Part shown: piece after piece, positions 33,045 through 42,075 of the stretch
How the letters are laid out: each line of letters opens with the position of its first letter
How positions within the stretch are numbered: position 1 is the stretch's first letter
Assembly: GCF_046237605.1 (NCBI RefSeq)
Contig: NZ_CP143542.1
Span: 1,488,001-1,552,000, forward strand
Direction: 5' to 3'
DNA length: 64,000 nucleotides
From: Paraperibacillus marinus
Lineage (GTDB): Bacteria; Bacillota; Bacilli; Bacillales; DSM-1321
Program-made: the position numbers and the translations under genes
Notes under the pieces: model-generated
Databases searched by the model: none
What the model saw: the letters and a program-made list of their open reading frames with translations, nothing else
What the model was told of the DNA's origin: nothing

Positions 33045-33237
33045 ATAGAAAACAAACATGAGCTTTCTACTCGCAACCGATGCATGGAAAGGTACCAAGT
33101 CAAAAGCAGGATCAAACACAATAAGGCGGTGGAGCGGATTAAGACACACCAGGAGTGCCAGAAAAATACATAATGTGCGGACCCAACTCCAGGAATCCTT
33201 TTGATCCATGCAGCTCCGCCCCTTTTCTATAGAAAGA
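33038..33237 (-). repeat. Dispersed repeat family A, copy 2 (inverted)
   Basis: About 200 bp, reverse complement of the family at 26131 and 58443. Both ends carry the palindrome TTCTATAGAAA (33041 and 33225). The minus-strand reading starts GGGGCGGAGCTGCATGGATCA as at 58459 and ends CTCATGTTTGTTTT. It separates resC from resD. No gene seen. Confidence 0.85.
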
Positions 33238-33258
33238 AGCCCGTGTAAGGGAGGAACT

Positions 33259-33287
33259 TAGCATATTGCATTTTTTTCAACTATAAT
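33259..33287 (+). promoter_or_regulatory. Candidate sigma-A promoter of resDE
   Basis: TAGCAT, 17 bases, TATAAT, about 70 bases before resD. The -10 is perfect, the -35 weak. It fits a separate resD promoter next to the resC terminator. Confidence 0.5.
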
Positions 33288-33357
33288 GGAAGAGTCAATT
33301 TTATGTTTTAATTTCGTTTTTACATAGTATCAATAAACTTGCAGGGGGCGTTCGTAC

Positions 33358-34074
33358 ATGGAAAAAGATTATAAGATCCTCGTGGTGGATGATGAGGAAA
33401 GAATAAGACGCTTGTTGAAAATGTACCTGGAGAGGGAAGGGTATGTGATTGAAGAAGCTGAAAACGGGAATCAGGCACTGGAAAAGGCACTTGAGAATGA
33501 CTATGACCTGATTCTGCTCGACATCATGATGCCCGGCAAGGACGGAGTTGAAGTATGCCGTGAACTGCGCGAAAAGAAATCCACTCCCATCATCATGCTG
33601 ACTGCTAAGGGTGAAGAAATGAACCGGGTACAGGGTTTTGAGGCTGGTACCGATGATTACATAGTCAAGCCGTTCAGTCCCAGAGAGGTAGTATTACGGG
33701 TAAAGGCCCTCCTCAGGAGATCTTCGAGCACAAGTTTCATCCAGACAGAAACTTCTACCAAGGACATCATCGTGTTTCCGCATCTGACCATTGATAATGA
33801 TGCCCATCGGGTGATGGCCGACGGTACTGAAGTGACACTGACACCAAAGGAGTATGAACTCCTGTATTTCCTGGCCAAATCCCCGGATAAAGTGTTTGAC
33901 AGGGAGCAGCTCCTGAAGGAAGTCTGGCATTATGAGTTTTTCGGGGATCTCCGGACAGTGGACACTCATGTGAAAAGGCTGCGCGAGAAGCTGAACAAAG
34001 TATCAGAGAATGCGGCTAGAATGATAGTGACCGTGTGGGGCGTAGGCTATAAATTTGAGGTAGTTAATGAATGA
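33358..34074 (+). CDS. resD: Response regulator ResD
   Basis: A 238-residue OmpR-type response regulator with an N-terminal receiver (Asp10-Asp11 pocket, phosphoacceptor Asp55 in LILLDIMMPG, Lys near 107 in TDDYIVKPFSP) and a C-terminal winged helix (about 140-235, ending VWGVGYKFE). It activates aerobic and anaerobic respiration genes in response to ResE. A GGGGG site precedes the ATG. The stop overlaps the resE start. Confidence 0.95.
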   Translation: MEKDYKILVVDDEERIRRLLKMYLEREGYVIEEAENGNQALEKALENDYDLILLDIMMPGKDGVEVCRELREKKSTPIIMLTAKGEEMNRVQGFEAGTDDYIVKPFSPREVVLRVKALLRRSSSTSFIQTETSTKDIIVFPHLTIDNDAHRVMADGTEVTLTPKEYELLYFLAKSPDKVFDREQLLKEVWHYEFFGDLRTVDTHVKRLREKLNKVSENAARMIVTVWGVGYKFEVVNE

Positions 34075-35852
34075 TACTATGGAGAAGTGTAGTAGGAAAG
34101 CTATGGGCAACCATCCTGCTGCTGGTTTCATTTGTATTGGTCATTCTTACCGTCCTGCTGCTGGAGTTCTTCCAGAACTATCATAAGGATGAGATTGAAG
34201 GCCAGCTTTCCGCCACGGCCGGCCGTATCGTCACCATCCTCCATCAGCATAAGGATATCAATACAGCCCTTGAGATTTCTTCAGAGCTAGTCGGCAAGGC
34301 GACAAAAGTAATCGTCATTGAAGACAGGACCCATAATTTTGCATCAGAAAATGTCAGCGACCCAGAAGGAATGATTGAAAATATAAAAACCAATCCTGAT
34401 CTTTCTGACGTTATTGAAAAGGAGAAACGAATCAGCCGACAGATGGAATTTTTCCTGGGCTCTGAAAAGGAGTCCTCTACTGTCATCATCGTGGGTGTCC
34501 CGGTCAATATTAATGGTGAAAAAGGAGCCGTGTTTTTGTATCAGTCCTTAGAAGCCATGGAGGCAACCGTCCATTCGACCACTAAGTTCATCTGGCTCGC
34601 AGCTGGAATAGCGGCTGTACTGACCACCATTTTCGCCTTCTTCCTTTCGACAAGGATCACGGCTCCCCTCCGTAAGATGAGAGAAGCAGCCTTTGAAGTG
34701 GCAAGGGGAAAATTTGATACCAAGGTGCCGATTTTATCTCACGATGAAATTGGTGAACTGGCAACAGCCTTTAACCAGATGGGCAAACAGCTTAAATTCA
34801 ATCTGAACGCACTAAGCCAGGAAAAGGAAAGCCTTGCGAGCATACTAAGCAGCATGGCGGATGGCGTCATCACCTTTAACAGCGATGGTACCATCTTGAT
34901 CACCAACCCGCCTGCCGAGCGCTTCCTGCAGTACTGGTATAATGAAAAGGGCTTCAATCAGGAAAATCATGAAGGTGTCCCTTCCGTGCTTATGAAGCTT
35001 TTTGAACAATCAGTGGAACTTGAAGCGGAACAGGTGGGCGAAATCTCGGTTCAGCGCCATAACTGGGTTCTTGTGGTCAGTCCCTTGTATAATAACAAAT
35101 CAATCAGGGGAGCGGTCGCTGTCTTAAGAGATATGACAGAAGAAAGAAGATTGGACAAGCTGCGCAAAGACTTTATCGCTAATGTTTCACATGAACTGAG
35201 GACACCTATTGCCATGCTGCAGGGCTACAGCGAAGCCATCATCGATGACATCGGTTCTGAAGAAGACAAAAAAGAAATGGCACAGGTTATCTACGAAGAA
35301 TCCCTCAGGATGGGACGCCTGGTCAATGATCTGCTGGACCTGGCAAGGATGGAATCCGGACACATGGCCCTGCGGAAGGAAGATATAGAGATCGCTCCTT
35401 ATCTGAAGAGGGTAGTCTATAAATTCCAGGGACTTGCCAAGGATAAAAACATATCGGTTTCTATGGACATAAACGAACCGGATAAAGAATATTACTTTGA
35501 CCCGGATAAGATTGAACAAGTACTGACCAACCTGATTGACAATGCCATTCGGCACACTCCTGAAGGCGGAAAAGTTAACATACTCCAGGCAGAAGATGAA
35601 CAGCTCGGCATGATTATTAAAGTACAAGATTCAGGATCCGGGATACCAAAAGAAGACCTGCCTTTCGTGTTCGAGCGTTTCTATAAAGCCGACAAAGCCA
35701 GGACACGAGGACGATCAGGAACAGGACTGGGACTTGCCATCGCCCAAAACATCATCACGTCCCATGATGGCAGCATCACCGCTAAAAGCCGGCTCGACAA
35801 AGGAACAATATTTACCTTCAACATCCCGCAAAAAATGAAAGAAAACCATTAA
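34071..35852 (+). CDS. resE: Sensor histidine kinase ResE
   Basis: A 593-residue kinase with two transmembrane segments (about 10-32 and 175-197) around an extracytoplasmic domain, HAMP (about 198-250), PAS (about 260-365), a phosphoacceptor His near residue 374 in NVSHELRTPIAML, and an ATPase domain with NAIRHTPEGG, DSGSGIP and GTGLGLAI boxes. Translation is coupled to resD by an ATGA overlap. It senses redox or oxygen limitation in B. subtilis. Confidence 0.95.
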   Translation: MILWRSVVGKLWATILLLVSFVLVILTVLLLEFFQNYHKDEIEGQLSATAGRIVTILHQHKDINTALEISSELVGKATKVIVIEDRTHNFASENVSDPEGMIENIKTNPDLSDVIEKEKRISRQMEFFLGSEKESSTVIIVGVPVNINGEKGAVFLYQSLEAMEATVHSTTKFIWLAAGIAAVLTTIFAFFLSTRITAPLRKMREAAFEVARGKFDTKVPILSHDEIGELATAFNQMGKQLKFNLNALSQEKESLASILSSMADGVITFNSDGTILITNPPAERFLQYWYNEKGFNQENHEGVPSVLMKLFEQSVELEAEQVGEISVQRHNWVLVVSPLYNNKSIRGAVAVLRDMTEERRLDKLRKDFIANVSHELRTPIAMLQGYSEAIIDDIGSEEDKKEMAQVIYEESLRMGRLVNDLLDLARMESGHMALRKEDIEIAPYLKRVVYKFQGLAKDKNISVSMDINEPDKEYYFDPDKIEQVLTNLIDNAIRHTPEGGKVNILQAEDEQLGMIIKVQDSGSGIPKEDLPFVFERFYKADKARTRGRSGTGLGLAIAQNIITSHDGSITAKSRLDKGTIFTFNIPQKMKENH

Positions 35853-35888
35853 AAAACACGATTAATCTTGTTTCCTATGGAACAAACC

Positions 35889-36203
35889 CAAAAGCGGAGA
35901 ACGGTGCTTTTCAAAGAAGGTATTATAAAAAGCAGAATGTAATGCTGTCTCATCCGAAGCAACAAACTCTGCAGAAAAGCAGACACCTGACAGGCATAAG
36001 AAGAGCGGCGGGAAAAGGCCGGTCTTGCCTTTACCCGGCGATCAGCTTATGACCGAAGGTGTCAGTTCGGAGCTGGATGACACCCAAAAGCGGAGAACGG
36101 TGCTTTTCAAAGAATATTCTATAAAGAGCAGAATGTGCTGCTGCTTATTCCGATGCAGAACACCACTTAGAAAAGCAGACATCCGACAAGCAAAAGACGG
36201 ACA
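35889..36203 (+). repeat. Repeat family B, diverged locus (one 196-bp unit plus a truncated second)
   Basis: Two units start with CAAAAGCGGAGAACGGTGC at 35889 and 36085 (196 bp apart). They share ACCTGACAGGC, CGATCAGCTTATGACCGAAG and GGAGCTGGAT landmarks with the tandem array at 53316. The second unit stops about 36203. They fill the gap between resE and the broken transporter; no gene seen here. Confidence 0.8.
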
Positions 36204-36230
36204 GGCCATGGGGAGTAACTCCCCATGGCC
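36204..36230. repeat. 27-bp perfect palindrome at the edge of repeat B
   Basis: GGCCATGGGGAGT and its exact complement flank one central base. No U-tract follows on either strand. It marks the truncation point of repeat B and could still serve as a weak terminator of the minus-strand transporter remnant. Confidence 0.7.
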
Positions 36231-36281
36231 TCTACTATACCGAAGGGATGTACCATCCGCTCTAACCTATGTCCTCCAAAT

Positions 36282-37228
36282 CTACCTATCCAGCCCACTG
36301 CCCTGCATGACAGTCTGCTTTTCAGCAGTGCCTGTTTTCTTTCCAATAGAAAGAAACAGCACAACTGCAATGATGCACAAAGTGCCAAGCCACTGAAAGA
36401 TGCCAAAAGGCTCCTTAAGCCAGAAAACGGTAGTCACGACAGCTGCGAGCGGTTCAACGCTGCCTAAAAGACTAGTTTCTTTCGGCAATAAGCTCTGTAA
36501 ACTTTCAATATAAAACCAAAAGGCAATCATTGTGCCGAATATCACGACAAATAAGAGATAAACATAATCCTCAGCCGTCAAGCTTTTAAAGTTCATCAGC
36601 CACGGCGGATGTATAAAGCTTAGGGAAATGCCGCCGATCGCCATGGCCCAGCCGACGATTACGAGGGAATCGTACTGTTTCAGCAATGCAGCGGCATATA
36701 AGGTGTAAAAAGCAAGGGCCAAACCCGATAATATACCCCATGTAACCGCAGGAGGAGGAACGGACAACTGGGAGAAAGAGCCGTTTGTCAATAAGAAAAA
36801 GGAACCGGCAAGTCCAAGGCAGACACTGATGCAGTCAGTCCAGGAAGGAATGGATTGTCTGCTCAGCAGAAGGTATCCGATTATGAAGAGTGGAGCCAGA
36901 TACTGAAGGAGGGTTGCAACGGCGCATTTCCGTGATCGATGGAAGCCATGTATGTATACTGGACTCCCAGCATGCCAATTATCCCAAAAGTGATAAGCTG
37001 GGCCGCATTCTTTTTAGATTTCCAGACTAACCAAATTTGTGAGCGGTCTTTGGTGAAAAATTGTACTGCCAGAAGCAGGAAACCGGCGATGAGCAGCCGG
37101 GTAGTAACAAGCCAGTTAATAGTGACAGCTGAATCCATGAATAGCTTTTTTGCGAGTGTTCCGCCAATTCCCCAGAACACGGCCCCGAGTATCACAAGAA
37201 TCAGGCCCTTTTGTCTCTTCGCACCCAT
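36282..37228 (-). pseudogene. Frameshifted EamA-family transporter
   Basis: The N-terminal half (37228 to 36881) reads an EamA permease up to MASIDHGNA, then shifts into PLQPSFSIWLHSS and stops. One base away, the frame continues as VATLLQYLAPLFIIGYLLL and on through the C-terminal half to 36282, ending TVMQGSGLDR. Restoring a single G near 36922-36924 (GGAAATGCG-GCC on the minus strand) would rejoin both halves into about 315 residues. This is either a recent inactivation or an assembly error. Divergent from the AraC regulator at 37336. Confidence 0.8.
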
Positions 37229-37335
37229 TTTAATCCCACCTATTTAAAATATAATGATATTGTAATCATAAGGCAGGAATTCATATATTTATATCTGAAT
37301 TGAGTATAAAAGTATAACAATATTGAGGTGTGTAC

Positions 37336-38259
37336 ATGCAGATTAAAAATTTTGTAATAGATCCCCAATTGAAGGAGCTTACGGAGCATCGTACAGTTGT
37401 GCTGCCAATAGCCTATTATAAAACGAAGATCAGGGACAATGATCATGGATATATTCCGCTTCACTGGCACGAGGAACTTCAATTTATTCTGATTTTGAAA
37501 GGGGAGTCCATATATCAGGTAAACGAAGAAAGAATTGACCTCCAGGCAGGGGAAGGTCTGTTTATCAACAGCGGCTGCCTTCATATGGCGGAGGAAAAAG
37601 CCCTTTCTGAATGTGTGTACATCTGTTTGAATGTATCACCTCAATTTATAGTATTGCCTGAACTATACCCGGAGTATATGAGTCCCTATATCCAGGAAGG
37701 CAGCCTGCCATTTCTATTATTAAATCCCAAGGAGCCTTGGGCCAAGGATATACTGCATTCCGTGGGGGAGATTACCAAATCATTGAACAGCAAGGCTCCA
37801 AACTATGAAATGGATATTTCCATACAATTAGCGCTGATTTGGAAAAATATGATTACCCATGGATTTCAAACAAAAAACGAGAAGGCAGGCATGCTCAGCA
37901 ATGAACGGATGAAAAAAATGATCCAGTGGATCCAGATTCATTATGAAGGAAAAATCATGCTGGAAGACATTGCTAGAGCCGGGCAGCTCAGCCGGTCCGA
38001 ATGCTGCCGCTATTTTAAACGGATATTAAAGAAAACACCGTTGACTTATGTATCAGAATATCGGATTCAAAAAAGCCTGCTTTTCCTGCAGCAGCCAGAG
38101 ACTACTGTGACAGAGGCTGCGTTTCAGGCTGGATACAACAGCACCAGTCATTTTATAGAAAAATTCAAAGAATACATGAATATGACGCCGCTGGCCTACA
38201 AAAGAAGTAAACGATCCAGTCAGCATTCCCAGGATGCTGGGCCAGGATCCGCCCGGTAA
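37336..38259 (+). CDS. AraC-family transcriptional regulator
   Basis: A 307-residue regulator with an N-terminal cupin sensor (about 45-110; IPLHWHEELQFILILKG then GEGLFINSGCLHM) and a C-terminal double helix-turn-helix (about 200-300: LEDIARAGQLSRSECCRYFKR and TVTEAAFQAGYNSTSHFIEKFKE). The ATG at 37336 has GAGGTG five bases upstream; the GTG two codons earlier overlaps it. It is divergent from the broken EamA transporter with a 107-bp shared gap, so it may control that gene. Effector unknown. Confidence 0.88.
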   Translation: MQIKNFVIDPQLKELTEHRTVVLPIAYYKTKIRDNDHGYIPLHWHEELQFILILKGESIYQVNEERIDLQAGEGLFINSGCLHMAEEKALSECVYICLNVSPQFIVLPELYPEYMSPYIQEGSLPFLLLNPKEPWAKDILHSVGEITKSLNSKAPNYEMDISIQLALIWKNMITHGFQTKNEKAGMLSNERMKKMIQWIQIHYEGKIMLEDIARAGQLSRSECCRYFKRILKKTPLTYVSEYRIQKSLLFLQQPETTVTEAAFQAGYNSTSHFIEKFKEYMNMTPLAYKRSKRSSQHSQDAGPGSAR

Positions 38260-38351
38260 CTCGAGGCATGATTTCTTCCGTCTTTATTAAACACAGCTTG
38301 TCCTTATTCGTTGCTCCTTCCAATTTATCCAGAATAATACTATAGTTATAA

Positions 38352-38378
38352 TGTAACTTTTTAAAAGTCAGTTCCGAC
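38352..38378 (+). promoter_or_regulatory. Sigma-X autoregulatory promoter of sigX
   Basis: TGTAAC, 17 bases, CGAC, an exact ECF sigma-X type match (TGtAAC and CGWC), 27 bases before the sigX start. Confidence 0.8.
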
Positions 38379-38404
38379 TAATAATGTAACGGAGGTGGGG
38401 TAAA

Positions 38405-38944
38405 GTGGACTCCGTTTTCCAAAGGATCTATGATAATTACCATCAGGATTTATTTCAATTTTTATTTTATATGGTAAATAATCGGGAAACTGCTGAGGAT
38501 CTTGTACAGGAAGTGTATATCAGAGTATATAAATCGTATGAGAGTTTCCAGGGAAAAAGCAGTGAGCGGACCTGGCTTTACTCTATTGCGAGGAACACGG
38601 CCATCGATCATTTCAGGAAACACAAGAGCTGGAAGCAGAGACTGCTTGAGAATTTTGACTGGGGCAGGAATGAAATTCAGGATGAACAGCCGCTTCCGGA
38701 GGAATTTATCCTGGAGCAGGAAGAGTTCAGACTGGTATATGAAAGTCTTGATAGATGTACGGTCGACCAAAAAACGGTCATTGTCTTGCGGTACATACAA
38801 GAATTAAGCATATCTGAGACGGCAGCTGTACTGGGCTGGACGGAGAGCAAGGTCAAAACCACACAGCACAGGGCACTGAAGAATTTGAAGAAGATTATCA
38901 GCGAAGAACCTGAGAGAGGAGGGGTGAGAATTGAAAAGATATGA
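38405..38944 (+). CDS. sigX: ECF RNA polymerase sigma factor SigX
   Basis: A 179-residue ECF sigma factor. Region 2 has YHQDLFQFLFYMVNNRETAEDLVQEVYIRVYKS and ERTWLYSIARNTAIDHFR in readable blocks, and region 4 has LSISETAAVLGWTESKVKTTQHRALKNL. GTG start with GGAGGTGGGG upstream. It matches B. subtilis SigX, which controls envelope modification and resistance to cationic peptides. Followed by its anti-sigma gene with an overlap. Confidence 0.93.
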   Translation: MDSVFQRIYDNYHQDLFQFLFYMVNNRETAEDLVQEVYIRVYKSYESFQGKSSERTWLYSIARNTAIDHFRKHKSWKQRLLENFDWGRNEIQDEQPLPEEFILEQEEFRLVYESLDRCTVDQKTVIVLRYIQELSISETAAVLGWTESKVKTTQHRALKNLKKIISEEPERGGVRIEKI

Positions 38945-40223
38945 TTTCAGCGAACAGCAGATTGAAGAGACACTAAGGAAACTTCCGGCTGTAAAAGATG
39001 AAAGAAGCAAAGCGGAGATTCTCCAGAACATCGAGCTGCGCTCAAATCGGAGAAGAAAGCGGGAAAAACGCTGGGTTCCGGCTGCAGCCGGTGCTGCCGC
39101 AGTCCTTCTATTCTCGATACTAGCCTCTTCCTATCTCCATACAGAACAAAAATCTGAAGACAGCGCTGCTATTCATCAAGATCAGTCCGGCAGTTCTAAA
39201 AGCGCAGGGAGCCCTGACTCTCCGGCTGCCCCTGAAACAGCAGATAAAAGCGCTGAGCCCGCGCGGCCTCCTGTTCCAGAAAGTAAAGGGGGAATCAGCG
39301 ATACCCCTGAAAAGAAAACAGAAGAAGTGCATGAAACAGCCCCTGAAACTGACGAAGGGGAACCCGTAGAAAAGGAGGAAAGCAGTTCACCGCTGCATGC
39401 AGCCTCTGCGTTGACCGGTACTTTATTAAGCACAGAAGCATCAAGGGAAAAAGCTTTCATTACCATTGGTGTACCTGACAAAAACGTCAATTATGTAATC
39501 CCCCTGACCTTTGAAGTGGAAGAGGGTGCGGACAGGCAGCAGCTATTCCAGCTGCTTCTCGAGAAGATGGACAGCTTGGATGAAGCCGCCCTCGGGCTGC
39601 AGGATTATTATCCGCTGAATCTTGAAATTACACCCGGAATCCAGGAAAATACAGTGAATGTCGATTTTCCGGCAGATACGGATTTTAATGATTTATATGA
39701 GCCAGCTTTATTAAGAGCTCTTGAAGAAACATTTAAATATCAGGGCTATTCCAAAATTTCATTTTCTACCGGAGGCAGCCCGGGGGTGGAACTGCCTGAA
39801 ACGGGCCATATGACTGAGGAGGACATAGCGCCTATTTCCAAGCGGCCATTCTTTATTTACCAGGCGGAAGAGAGCAAGCCAAAGCTTTTGGTACCGGGAA
39901 ATGCTGAGATTGATACCATTCAGGATGCGCTGAAAGAAATGAAGGCTGCCGAGCCCCAAGGATCAATCTCCCCATCCATACCAGCCGGAATCAGCATTGA
40001 ATCGGCTGTTGAAAAGGATGATAAGCTGGAGCTTACATTTGCAGATGGAACATCCTTAAAGGAAGATGAGGAAAACCTGCGGGTCATAGAAGCAATCCTT
40101 TTAACAGCAAAAGAATACGGGTTTTCGGGGGTTATCTTCAAGTCCTCGGGAATTTCGAAGATCGGTACGTATGATCTGACTGAAGAAGTGCCGGTGCCTG
40201 CGGCTCCAAATCTAATCCAATAA
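38931..40223 (+). CDS. rsiX: Anti-sigma-X factor RsiX
   Basis: A 430-residue single-pass membrane protein. The N-terminal cytoplasmic part (about 1-45, MKRYDFSEQQIEETLRKLP) should hold SigX, one transmembrane segment lies at about 50-66, an extended Pro/Ser/Glu-rich linker spans about 70-150, and two external GerMN-like repeats follow. TTG start at 38931 with GGAGGGGTGAGA upstream, overlapping sigX by 14 bases. It is longer than the B. subtilis protein, mainly in the linker. Confidence 0.9.
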   Translation: MKRYDFSEQQIEETLRKLPAVKDERSKAEILQNIELRSNRRRKREKRWVPAAAGAAAVLLFSILASSYLHTEQKSEDSAAIHQDQSGSSKSAGSPDSPAAPETADKSAEPARPPVPESKGGISDTPEKKTEEVHETAPETDEGEPVEKEESSSPLHAASALTGTLLSTEASREKAFITIGVPDKNVNYVIPLTFEVEEGADRQQLFQLLLEKMDSLDEAALGLQDYYPLNLEITPGIQENTVNVDFPADTDFNDLYEPALLRALEETFKYQGYSKISFSTGGSPGVELPETGHMTEEDIAPISKRPFFIYQAEESKPKLLVPGNAEIDTIQDALKEMKAAEPQGSISPSIPAGISIESAVEKDDKLELTFADGTSLKEDEENLRVIEAILLTAKEYGFSGVIFKSSGISKIGTYDLTEEVPVPAAPNLIQ

Positions 40224-40228
40224 AACAT

Positions 40229-40260
40229 AACCTGACGGCGAATTTCCGGTCAGGTTTTTT
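40229..40260 (+). terminator. Rho-independent terminator after rsiX
   Basis: AACCTGAC and GGTCAGGTT arms with a GCGAATTTCC loop, then six T. Confidence 0.85.
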
Positions 40261-40394
40261 CCTGTTTTGTGAATATTTCATGCCATGCCGGCTATCCTAA
40301 ACAAATGTGTATGAATAAATTTCCATGATCTGGAGTAATGGATGATCATAGGCCGTCATAGGATTTAGAGATATGCATTTTTAAGGAGGAAGTT

Positions 40395-41084
40395 ATGGTC
40401 GACTATGGAAGAAGATTTTTGATTGCTCTGCTCATTGCCTTGTGCATTTCCTTATTATTTATAGGGGGCAATCGGATGCAGGCAGCCGAAAAGCTGCCGG
40501 AAGGGTTTATCTGGCCGGCTGTAGGAGTCATTACCGACCATTTTGGAAGCAGAGGGGGAGCTCATAAAGGAATAGATATAGCAGCTCCGATAAATACAAA
40601 AGTTATGGCATCCAAGGCGGGAGAAGTAAGCAGGGCTTACTTCTCGCATTCCTATGGAAATGTAGTATTTATCCAGCATGAGGGGCAGTATGAAACCGTG
40701 TATGCTCATTTAAACAGCATACTGGTGAAGCCTGGAGACTCCGTTAAAGGCGGACAGGCTGTCGGCCTGATGGGAACGACGGGCCATTCAACAGGTGTGC
40801 ATCTCCATTTTGAAATCCATGAGACGAATTGGACATTCAGCAAGGAAAACGCCATAGATCCATTAATCATGCTGGACACAGCACATACTCCCGTTCATGC
40901 GGCGGTGGCTGTCGAGAAGGAAGACAGGAGTGTGAGTTCCCAAAAGATATACAGGGTTAAAAAGGGAGACACTCTATGGTCTGTCGCCGTGATGGCCGGG
41001 ATCAGTGTGGAAGAATTAAAAGGGATGAATAACATGCAGACTGATGGGATTCGGATTGGACAGGTACTTACTCTGCCGCAGTGA
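40395..41084 (+). CDS. M23 metallopeptidase with C-terminal LysM
   Basis: A 229-residue exported protein with an N-terminal membrane anchor or signal (about 7-27). The M23 domain (about 40-150) has zinc ligands in GAHKGIDIA (His/Asp) and GVHLHFEIH, with the YAHLNSILV block. A LysM domain is at about 183-228 (YRVKKGDTLWSVA, GQVLTLP). Predicted to cut peptidoglycan peptide bridges at the cell surface. Transcribed alone; AAGGAGG precedes the ATG. Specific role unknown. Confidence 0.88.
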   Translation: MVDYGRRFLIALLIALCISLLFIGGNRMQAAEKLPEGFIWPAVGVITDHFGSRGGAHKGIDIAAPINTKVMASKAGEVSRAYFSHSYGNVVFIQHEGQYETVYAHLNSILVKPGDSVKGGQAVGLMGTTGHSTGVHLHFEIHETNWTFSKENAIDPLIMLDTAHTPVHAAVAVEKEDRSVSSQKIYRVKKGDTLWSVAVMAGISVEELKGMNNMQTDGIRIGQVLTLPQ

Positions 41085-41180
41085 GGGGGAATATTATCAA
41101 AAAATTATAAATTTTTGAGTTGGAGTCCTGGTAATTTTCCAGCCCCCTTGTATAATGAAAGGAATATAGGGGGGAATAGT

Positions 41181-42005
41181 ATGCTGACTGATTATCATAA
41201 CCATTTAGAAACAGGTACCTTGACGCTGGAATATCTTAAGAAGTTTACTGACAGCGCCCGGGAGAAACAAATAGATTTTTTCGGAATTTCTGAGCATGCC
41301 TATCATTTTTATGAAACGGCAGACATTCTGCAAAACGAATGGGTAAATCCAAGGCGTTATTATAAAATGGAAGATTATGTTTCGTTATTCAAACAAGCCT
41401 GGGAGGCTGATATTGACGTTAAAATGTCAATCGAAATGGATTACACTCCAGGCAGGCATAAAGAAATGCAGGCTTTCATTCAATCCTATGACTTTGATTA
41501 CATAATTGGCTCTATTCATTGGATCGGAGATTTCGGAATCGATTTAAAGGAGTATATGCACGAATGGGATAAAAGAGACATATATGAAATTTACCGTGCC
41601 TATTTTGATCAGCTAGTCACATTGGCGGAAAGCGATCTATTTGATATCATCGGCCATATGGACCTCGTCAAGATTTTTAATTACGTCCCAAAGGAAGAAG
41701 AATTTTTGCTGGAGCAGTTTGACCGGGCAACCGATGCTTTAAAAAATTCGAAAACCTGTGTGGAAATCAGTACAGCCGGATTAAGAAAACCTGTTGGAGA
41801 GCTGTATCCGGATAAGCGTCTGCTTGATATGTGCTTTCAAAAAGGGATACCGATTGTATTTTCCTCTGATGCCCATTTTCCCGAACATGTAGGTGCGGAC
41901 TTTGATCAGGCAGAAGCACTTGCCATCGGTTCAGGTTATAAGGATTTAATGACATTCTCTAAAGGTAAGAGGCAATTGATGCCGCTTGGAAAAGGGAAAA
42001 GATAA
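41181..42005 (+). CDS. PHP-domain phosphatase, histidinol-phosphatase HisJ family
   Basis: A 274-residue PHP protein with metal-binding blocks DYHNHLETG (residues 4-12), GISEHAYHF, EMDYTPG, IGSIHWIG, GHMDLVKIF and SSDAHFPEHVG. This is the motif order of HisJ/HisK histidinol-phosphate phosphatases, the last-but-one step of histidine synthesis. The ATG at 41181 has GGGGGG seven bases upstream; an earlier in-frame start does not. No other his genes are nearby, so substrate is inferred. Confidence 0.82.
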   Translation: MLTDYHNHLETGTLTLEYLKKFTDSAREKQIDFFGISEHAYHFYETADILQNEWVNPRRYYKMEDYVSLFKQAWEADIDVKMSIEMDYTPGRHKEMQAFIQSYDFDYIIGSIHWIGDFGIDLKEYMHEWDKRDIYEIYRAYFDQLVTLAESDLFDIIGHMDLVKIFNYVPKEEEFLLEQFDRATDALKNSKTCVEISTAGLRKPVGELYPDKRLLDMCFQKGIPIVFSSDAHFPEHVGADFDQAEALAIGSGYKDLMTFSKGKRQLMPLGKGKR

Positions 42006-42031
42006 GCGGGAAGAATCCAGTAAAAGGAATG

Positions 42032-42068
42032 TAAAAAGAAGGCTGCCGGATTTGTCCCGGCAGCCTTC
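42032..42068. terminator. Bidirectional terminator between the PHP phosphatase and serA
   Basis: A perfect GAAGGCTGCCGG / CCGGCAGCCTTC stem with A-rich and T-rich flanks, shared by convergent genes. Confidence 0.85.
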
Positions 42069-42075
42069 ATTGTTT

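Noticed and set aside
32919..33209. A 96-residue minus-strand open frame
   Set aside because: It runs from the end of resC into repeat A copy 2; no ribosome site, and the equivalent frame is broken by stops in copy 3.
36204..36230. Strong terminator
   Set aside because: The palindrome is perfect but neither strand has a U-tract directly after it.
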